Shown here: one piece after another, positions 4,849-8,970 of the stretch
How positions within the stretch are numbered: the first letter of the stretch is position 1
Layout: every line of letters begins with the position of its first letter
DNA from: Saprospiraceae bacterium
Lineage (GTDB): Bacteria; Bacteroidota; Bacteroidia; Chitinophagales; Saprospiraceae
Assembly: GCA_020630355.1 (NCBI GenBank)
Contig: JAHDBO010000069.1
Location: 1-8,970, forward strand
DNA length: 8,970 nucleotides
Direction of reading: 5' to 3'
Program-made: the position numbers and the translations under genes
The notes under the pieces: model-generated
The model's input: the letters and a program-made list of their open reading frames with translations, nothing else
What the model was told of the DNA's origin: nothing
The model's database searches: none

Positions 4849-5793
4849 TCACACTTTACCTGCCATTATAATTATTTTAAACAAAACAATTACTGGCGCA
4901 ATTTCAACGACGCAAAGGTAAATAAAAAAATGGAATTTGTTATCAAATAAAAATTTGTTACCTATCAATAATCCTCTAAATGAGCGGAAAAGAAACAATA
5001 ACAATATCAGCCCAACAGACACATACAGCGTTATTATTGAAATAGAATCATTTGCAAATGCCGCCACCATAACCAAGGGCAGTAGTAACAGTCCTAAAAC
5101 TTGATTAAAAATACCAATGGTGAAACTATAAAGACTCATTTCTTTATCAATGGGAAATACAACAGCAATGAAACGTAAAACAGCATGCTTCAGCACAATC
5201 AAAATGAACAAAACCAGCGCACTGCAAGCAAATAAAGCACCTTGCCCCAAATCAATAGCATTGCCTGCAAAATATTTTACCAATAAGCTAATAAAGGCAC
5301 CTCCAACTAATATAAAAATCAAATACGTCGCTAAGTAAGGTACTAAAGCAACACCTCCTCGTTCTCGGTACATCGAATTCAAAATATTGCCATTTAAACC
5401 CGCTTCGAAAAGTTTTTGCAAATAAGAACGATACATCGTTGCCACAATCGCTAAAAAGAATAAAACCCCAATCATCAACCAGAATAAAAAACCAACATTG
5501 AATCGGTTCTTGGGTTGACTAGGTTGATTGACAGTGGGCGAGCTAACTACTGTAGGAATCTCCGCTTCTTCGCTCTCTACTTCTGCAAAGGTCTTGACTT
5601 CTTCCGTATACACCTCAAAAGGGTTCTCAGATTTTGGCACAAAAATAGTCTTATTCGAGCTTGTGTCCTTCTTGATGAGTATCTGCTCTAAATCCATTCG
5701 ATGCATTAGCTCAAAAGGGTTGACTCCTTCCCCTTGTGCCCAACACATTTGAAAAACTCCTAGAAACACCAATATGGAAATGAATATTCTCAT
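4849..5793 (-). CDS. DUF4271 membrane protein with signal peptide
   Basis: This is a 314-residue inner-membrane protein of unknown function in the Bacteroidota DUF4271 family. A signal peptide covers residues 1-19 (hydrophobic core then QMCWA, with likely cleavage before QGEG). An extracytoplasmic, acidic linker (20-97) contains the short motif NPFE twice (25-28 and 57-60) and a Pro/Ser/Thr-rich run near 80-95. Six hydrophobic segments follow at about 99-120, 149-172, 184-206, 222-247, 251-270 and 287-309. Charged or aromatic turns separate them, for example MYRERGG (141-147) and FPIDKEMSLYSF (213-224), the second of which I recall as typical of the family. It lies 28 bases upstream of hemD and 36 bases downstream of the DUF1573 gene on the same strand, which implies co-transcription. 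A link to haem synthesis or envelope assembly is only guilt by association. Confidence 0.85.
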   Translation of the reverse strand: MRIFISILVFLGVFQMCWAQGEGVNPFELMHRMDLEQILIKKDTSSNKTIFVPKSENPFEVYTEEVKTFAEVESEEAEIPTVVSSPTVNQPSQPKNRFNVGFLFWLMIGVLFFLAIVATMYRSYLQKLFEAGLNGNILNSMYRERGGVALVPYLATYLIFILVGGAFISLLVKYFAGNAIDLGQGALFACSALVLFILIVLKHAVLRFIAVVFPIDKEMSLYSFTIGIFNQVLGLLLLPLVMVAAFANDSISIITLYVSVGLILLLFLFRSFRGLLIGNKFLFDNKFHFFIYLCVVEIAPVIVLFKIIIMAGKV

Positions 5794-5829
5794 CTCAACA
5801 AAGGTAAGGAAATAGTCTTTGGACTTTAA

Positions 5830-6264
5830 TTATTGTTCTTTTGTTTTTTCGATGACTAGCCCTCGAAGCATCAAAATATATGGGCGCGCTTCTTTATCGG
5901 TAAACACAGTAACTGATTTAACAAATTTACCTAGTTCTTTGGCATCATAGGTCGCCTCGACCGTTTCAGTTGTCCCCGACAAGATTGGCGTTTCGGGATA
6001 TTCTATGTCTGTACAGCCACAAGAACCATTGACTTTCGTCAATAAAAAAGGGGTTTTTCCTCTATTAGAAAATTTAAAAACAGCCTTGGCAGCTTTGTTT
6101 TGCGGAATTTCCCCAAAATCATAGACCAAATTCTCCCACTTGATGTAATCCTCTTCAACAACAGATACTTCAATAGGGCTTTCTTCTTTCTGGTTAGAAT
6201 CGGACTGTGCGTTCCCAAAAAGAAAACAAAAAAACAAAGCCGTTGTAGTAATTAAGGATTTCAT
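5830..6264 (-). CDS. DUF1573 secreted/periplasmic protein
   Basis: The 144-residue protein begins with a signal peptide (MKSLITTTALFFCFLFGNAQ, cleavage probably after GNA at 16-18). One DUF1573 domain follows: IKWENLVYDFGEIPQNKAAK, then FKFSNRGKTPFLL, then the Cys motif NGSCGCTDIEYP and a closing strand with RPYILMLRGLV. The DFG-I---------F-F-N-G-----I------CGCT pattern defines the family, an Ig-like fold of ASH/MSP type in exported Bacteroidota proteins. The two Cys of CGC could form a disulfide or bind metal. The biochemical role is unknown. It is the first gene of the leftward unit with DUF4271 and hemD, separated by 36 bases. The start is the ATG at 6262-6264, and a TAnnTTTG box lies 24 bases further upstream. 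Family call is sure; function is open. Confidence 0.9.
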   Translation of the reverse strand: MKSLITTTALFFCFLFGNAQSDSNQKEESPIEVSVVEEDYIKWENLVYDFGEIPQNKAAKAVFKFSNRGKTPFLLTKVNGSCGCTDIEYPETPILSGTTETVEATYDAKELGKFVKSVTVFTDKEARPYILMLRGLVIEKTKEQ

Positions 6265-6288
6265 GAGAAACTAAAATTTTAGATTTTA

Positions 6289-6296
6289 CAAAAATA
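6289..6296 (-). promoter_or_regulatory. Candidate -7 box of the DUF1573-DUF4271-hemD unit
   Basis: The minus strand reads TATTTTTG, matching TAnnTTTG, 24 bases upstream of the DUF1573 ATG. This would give a leader of roughly 15-20 bases. No good TTTG at -33 is seen. The position is plausible but the motif is weak in AT-rich DNA. Confidence 0.35.
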
Positions 6297-6309
6297 AGCC
6301 CTAAAAGGA

Positions 6310-6317
6310 TAAATTTG
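6310..6317 (+). promoter_or_regulatory. Candidate -7 box for methylmalonyl-CoA mutase
   Basis: The plus strand reads TAAATTTG, matching TAnnTTTG, 117 bases upstream of the mutase ATG. TTTTA around 6284-6288 is the only -33-like sequence at about the right spacing. If used, the transcript would have a leader of about 110 bases containing the 6389-6412 inverted repeat. Confidence 0.3.
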
Positions 6318-6388
6318 TTGTTAAGAAAACAATAAAACGATGGATTCATTTTAAATAAAAGACCATTCAGAGTTCTTCTAAGGCTACA

Positions 6389-6412
6389 AAATGTCTAGCT
6401 AATTAGACATTT
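6389..6412. promoter_or_regulatory. 9-bp inverted repeat upstream of the mutase (operator or leader hairpin)
   Basis: AAATGTCTA (6389-6397) and TAGACATTT (6404-6412) are perfect reverse complements around GCTAAT. The repeat ends 22 bases before the mutase ATG. The 24-base symmetric size suits a dimeric repressor of TetR or GntR kind, which often control acyl-CoA genes, but no such regulator is in the window. It could equally fold as an mRNA hairpin near the ribosome site. There is no T-tract, so it is not a terminator. Confidence 0.45.
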
Positions 6413-6434
6413 CACAATCACCAATTATTTTTTC

Positions 6435-8570
6435 ATGCCTCGACCAGACTTTAGCCAGATAAAACCCGATTTCAAATTTGACTTGGATGCCAACCTTACT
6501 AGGACAAGCACTCCCTGTCCAGAAAAAATCGATATCAAAAGTCATTACACTGCCCAAGATGCGGAAAAGCTAATGCACCTGCGCTACGTAGCAGGGCTTG
6601 CCCCTTTTTTACGAGGGCCATACAGCTCCATGTACACGGTCAGACCTTGGACGATACGACAGTACGCAGGTTTCTCCACAGCGGAAGAAAGTAATGCCTT
6701 TTACAGACGTAACCTAGCCGCAGGGCAAAAAGGGCTTTCTGTCGCCTTTGATTTAGCAACGCATCGGGGCTATGATTCCGACCACGAGCGAGTACAAGGT
6801 GATGTAGGGAAAGCAGGTGTCGCCATTGATACTGTAGAAGATATGAAAATTCTTTTTGACCAAATCCCACTAGACAAAATGTCAGTGTCCATGACCATGA
6901 ATGGGGCGGTCATCCCTATCATGGCATTTTATATCGTGGCAGCAGAAGAACAAGGCGTTAAACCAGAACAACTCAGCGGTACGATTCAGAATGATATTTT
7001 GAAAGAATTTATGGTACGAAACACCTATATCTATCCACCGGCACAGTCGATGCGTATCATTTCGGATATTTTTGAATATACTTCTCAAAATATGCCCCGC
7101 TTCAATTCTATCAGTATCAGCGGTTACCACATGCAAGAGGCAGGGGCTACTGCTGACATTGAAATGGCCTATACTTTAGCAGATGGCTTGGAATATATTC
7201 GGGCAGGGATAAAAGCAGGTTTGAAAATAGATGATTTTGCACCAAGGCTGTCCTTCTTCTGGGGAATTGGAATGAATTTCTTTATGGAAATCGCCAAGAT
7301 GCGTGCCGCTCGGATGATTTGGGCAAAATTGATTAAACAGTTCAACCCACAGAACCCAAAATCGCTGATGCTCAGGACGCATTGCCAAACTTCGGGCTGG
7401 TCTTTGACAGAACAAGACCCTTTCAACAACATCGGTCGTACTTGCATCGAAGCCATGGCGGCAGTCCTAGGAGGAACGCAGTCTTTGCACACCAATTCAT
7501 TGGATGAGGCGATTGCATTACCGACCGACTTTTCCGCTAAAATCGCTCGGGACACTCAAAAATATATCCAAAACGAAACGGACATCACCAAAGCCATCGA
7601 CCCTTGGGCGGGTTCTTATTATGTCGAAAGTCTTACCCATGAAATCGCAGAGCGCGCTTGGACTTTGATACAAGAAGTGGAAGAATTGGGTGGCATGGCA
7701 AAAGCCATTGAGGAAGGCCTACCCAAAATGCGCATCGAAGAAGCGGCTGCTCGAAAACAAGCCCGCATCGATAGTGGACAAGACCAGATTGTAGGTGTAA
7801 ATATCTTTAGACTGGAAGAAGAAACGCCGATTGATACGCTAGAAGTGGACAACACCGCAGTGCGAGACCAACAAGTAGCCTCTATCCAAAAAGTAAAAGC
7901 GAATAGAGACGAAACACTTGCTCAAAAGACCTTAAAAGCATTAGCAGATGCGGCGGTTTCTGGCGAGGGCAATTTATTGGCTTTTGCAGTTGATGCCGCA
8001 AGGGCAAGAGCAACCCTAGGAGAAATTTCCATGGCAATGGAACAGTCTTTTGGACGTTATGTACCACAATCAAGAACGATTTCAGGCATATATTCCAGTG
8101 AGATAAAAATGGATTCAGACTTCAAAAAAGCCCAAGCGATGGCAGATGAATTTGCTGAGTTGGATGGGCGGCGTCCTAGGATTATGGTCGCCAAACTAGG
8201 GCAAGACGGACACGACCGAGGGGCAAAGGTCATTGCGACCAGCTTTGCTGATTTGGGCTTTGACGTAGACATAGGGCCACTCTTCCAAACACCGAAAGAA
8301 GCCGCTCGACAAGCTGCCGAAAACGATGTGCACATCATTGGGATTTCTTCCTTGGCGGCTGGACACAAAACGCTAGTCCCACAAACCATTGCTGAACTGG
8401 AAAAGCTGGGTAGACCCGATATTTTGGTCGTAGTTGGCGGTGTCATCCCACCTAAAGATTATGATTTCTTGAATGAAGTAGGCGTCGCTGGTATTTTTGG
8501 CCCTGGTACGGTTATCGCCAAAGCAGCACAGGAAATATTGGAGGTCATGTTGTCTGATTTTAGTGAATAA
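6435..8570 (+). CDS. scpA: Methylmalonyl-CoA mutase, large (catalytic) subunit
   Basis: This adenosylcobalamin enzyme interconverts (R)-methylmalonyl-CoA and succinyl-CoA in the cytoplasm, linking propionyl-CoA metabolism to the TCA cycle. The 711 residues form a complete large subunit (mutB/scpA class). The TIM barrel fills about 1-550 and includes PWTIRQYAGFSTAEESNAFY (71-90), SMTMNGAV (152-159), TIQNDILKEFMVRN (183-196), SISGYHMQEAGATADIE (227-243) and SLHTNSLDEAIALPTDFSA (350-368). By alignment from memory to the Propionibacterium enzyme, Tyr77, Arg195 and His232 match Tyr89, Arg207 and His244. The C-terminal B12 domain carries KLGQDGHDRG (587-596), with cobalt-ligand His593, then SSLAAGH (638-644) and VVGGVIPP (666-673). 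All key residues are present. No small subunit (mutA) precedes it; the upstream neighbour is divergent. The start is the ATG at 6435, with no Shine-Dalgarno sequence. Possible control is by the inverted repeat 22 bases upstream. Confidence 0.96.
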   Translation: MPRPDFSQIKPDFKFDLDANLTRTSTPCPEKIDIKSHYTAQDAEKLMHLRYVAGLAPFLRGPYSSMYTVRPWTIRQYAGFSTAEESNAFYRRNLAAGQKGLSVAFDLATHRGYDSDHERVQGDVGKAGVAIDTVEDMKILFDQIPLDKMSVSMTMNGAVIPIMAFYIVAAEEQGVKPEQLSGTIQNDILKEFMVRNTYIYPPAQSMRIISDIFEYTSQNMPRFNSISISGYHMQEAGATADIEMAYTLADGLEYIRAGIKAGLKIDDFAPRLSFFWGIGMNFFMEIAKMRAARMIWAKLIKQFNPQNPKSLMLRTHCQTSGWSLTEQDPFNNIGRTCIEAMAAVLGGTQSLHTNSLDEAIALPTDFSAKIARDTQKYIQNETDITKAIDPWAGSYYVESLTHEIAERAWTLIQEVEELGGMAKAIEEGLPKMRIEEAAARKQARIDSGQDQIVGVNIFRLEEETPIDTLEVDNTAVRDQQVASIQKVKANRDETLAQKTLKALADAAVSGEGNLLAFAVDAARARATLGEISMAMEQSFGRYVPQSRTISGIYSSEIKMDSDFKKAQAMADEFAELDGRRPRIMVAKLGQDGHDRGAKVIATSFADLGFDVDIGPLFQTPKEAARQAAENDVHIIGISSLAAGHKTLVPQTIAELEKLGRPDILVVVGGVIPPKDYDFLNEVGVAGIFGPGTVIAKAAQEILEVMLSDFSE

Positions 8571-8663
8571 TGGAACGGTGATTAAACCTTTCCTCTATTC
8601 CCTAGTCCTAGCAACAACGATTCAAAACAAAGCATCCAGTTTGTGGCAACAGCTTCCACTTAT

Positions 8664-8970
8664 ATGAAAGAAGACGAGGGCATCTTGATATTGTTGAAAG
8701 AACGCAAGACTTTTGACAAGGGTTTCCGACAATTGGTTGAGACTTATCAAGAACGCTTGTATTGGCATATCCGTCGGATGGTGGGTACACACGAAGACGC
8801 TGACGATGTGATTCAAAACACTTTCATCAAAGTATATCGAAGCATCGACCGATTCAAGGGCGATTCCAAATTATATACTTGGCTGTACCGTATCGCAACC
8901 AATGAGACCATCACCTTTCTTAATAAAAGAAAAAAAAGAATGTCTTCTTCGATTGATAATGAGGATTTGA
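8664..8970 (+). CDS. ECF-type RNA polymerase sigma factor (sigma-70 region 2), 3'-truncated by the window edge
   Basis: The frame runs from ATG 8664 to the last base with no stop, giving 102 complete codons. Region 2 is clear: FRQLVETYQERLYWHIRRMV (20-39), then THEDADDVIQNTFIKVYRSI (41-60) and FKGDSKLYTWLYRIATNET (63-81), which covers regions 2.2-2.4 used for core and -10 binding. The short N-terminus before region 2 and the DADDV-QNTF core fit the ECF (RpoE-like) group. Region 4 lies beyond the window. The frame is open back to a stop at 8583 with no earlier ATG, so 8664 is the likely start; a GTG at 8643 is possible. It follows the mutase by 93 bases on the same strand with no obvious terminator between, so read-through is possible. 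Its regulon and any anti-sigma partner cannot be seen. Confidence 0.9.
   Translation, partial: MKEDEGILILLKERKTFDKGFRQLVETYQERLYWHIRRMVGTHEDADDVIQNTFIKVYRSIDRFKGDSKLYTWLYRIATNETITFLNKRKKRMSSSIDNEDL

Noticed and set aside
6640..8446. Several long minus-strand open frames across the mutase gene
   Set aside because: They are antisense shadows of a highly conserved 711-codon gene, with no credible composition or family match.
8571..8663. Possible terminator or promoter between the mutase and the sigma factor
   Set aside because: I found no stem with a T-tract and no TAnnTTTG box. CTAG-TC-CTAG is too small to count.
1..8970. CRISPR arrays, tRNA or rRNA genes, toxin-antitoxin or defence genes
   Set aside because: No regularly spaced direct repeats, cloverleaf-like segments, rRNA-like sequence or recognisable defence proteins were seen on either strand.

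Overview
The window reads as ordinary chromosome of a Bacteroidota bacterium. A Saprospiria-like lineage is possible, but that is an impression from protein style, not a demonstrated placement. The reasons are: DUF4271, DUF1573 and DUF7009 proteins, which I know mainly from this phylum; a divergent Bacteroidota-type HemD; start codons with almost no Shine-Dalgarno sequences; several upstream TAnnTTTG boxes, the -7 element of Bacteroidota promoters; and AT-rich intergenic DNA. No rRNA, tRNA, CRISPR array, prophage or intact insertion sequence is visible.

Layout. (a) 1-290 (+): C-terminal three quarters of a VOC/glyoxalase-fold protein, cut by the window edge. (b) 294-about 508 (-): a decayed or frameshifted gene end resembling the C-terminus of DUF6503-type proteins. 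(c) 540-923 (-): a DUF7009 protein. (d) 924-1252: a 329-base gap between divergent genes. It holds a 146-base MITE-like unit (perfect 11-bp terminal inverted repeats flanked by ATAG on both sides) and a separate 12-bp inverted repeat. (e) 1253-2395 (+): a long-chain-type acyl-CoA dehydrogenase. Its last 4 bases overlap, tail to tail, the end of (f). (f) 2392-3894 (-): polyphosphate glucokinase and an RsmI-related methyltransferase with no base between stop and start. (g) 3967-4004: a strong hairpin terminator. (h) 4047-6264 (-): DUF1573, DUF4271 and HemD as a likely three-gene operon. (i) 6265-6434: a divergent promoter region with a 9-bp-arm inverted repeat. (j) 6435-8570 (+): methylmalonyl-CoA mutase large subunit. 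(k) 8664-end (+): the N-terminal part of an ECF sigma factor, cut by the window end.

Functional links. Acyl-CoA dehydrogenase (fatty acid beta-oxidation) and methylmalonyl-CoA mutase (interconversion of methylmalonyl-CoA and succinyl-CoA) both belong to acyl/propionyl-CoA metabolism but are not in one operon. Polyphosphate glucokinase links polyphosphate to glucose-6-phosphate. HemD makes uroporphyrinogen III, the precursor of haem and of the corrin ring; MCM needs a B12 cofactor, but whether this organism makes its own cannot be judged here. No clear novel multi-gene system is visible. The best leads are the MITE-like unit, the broken gene at 294-508, and the inverted repeats upstream of the acyl-CoA dehydrogenase and the mutase.
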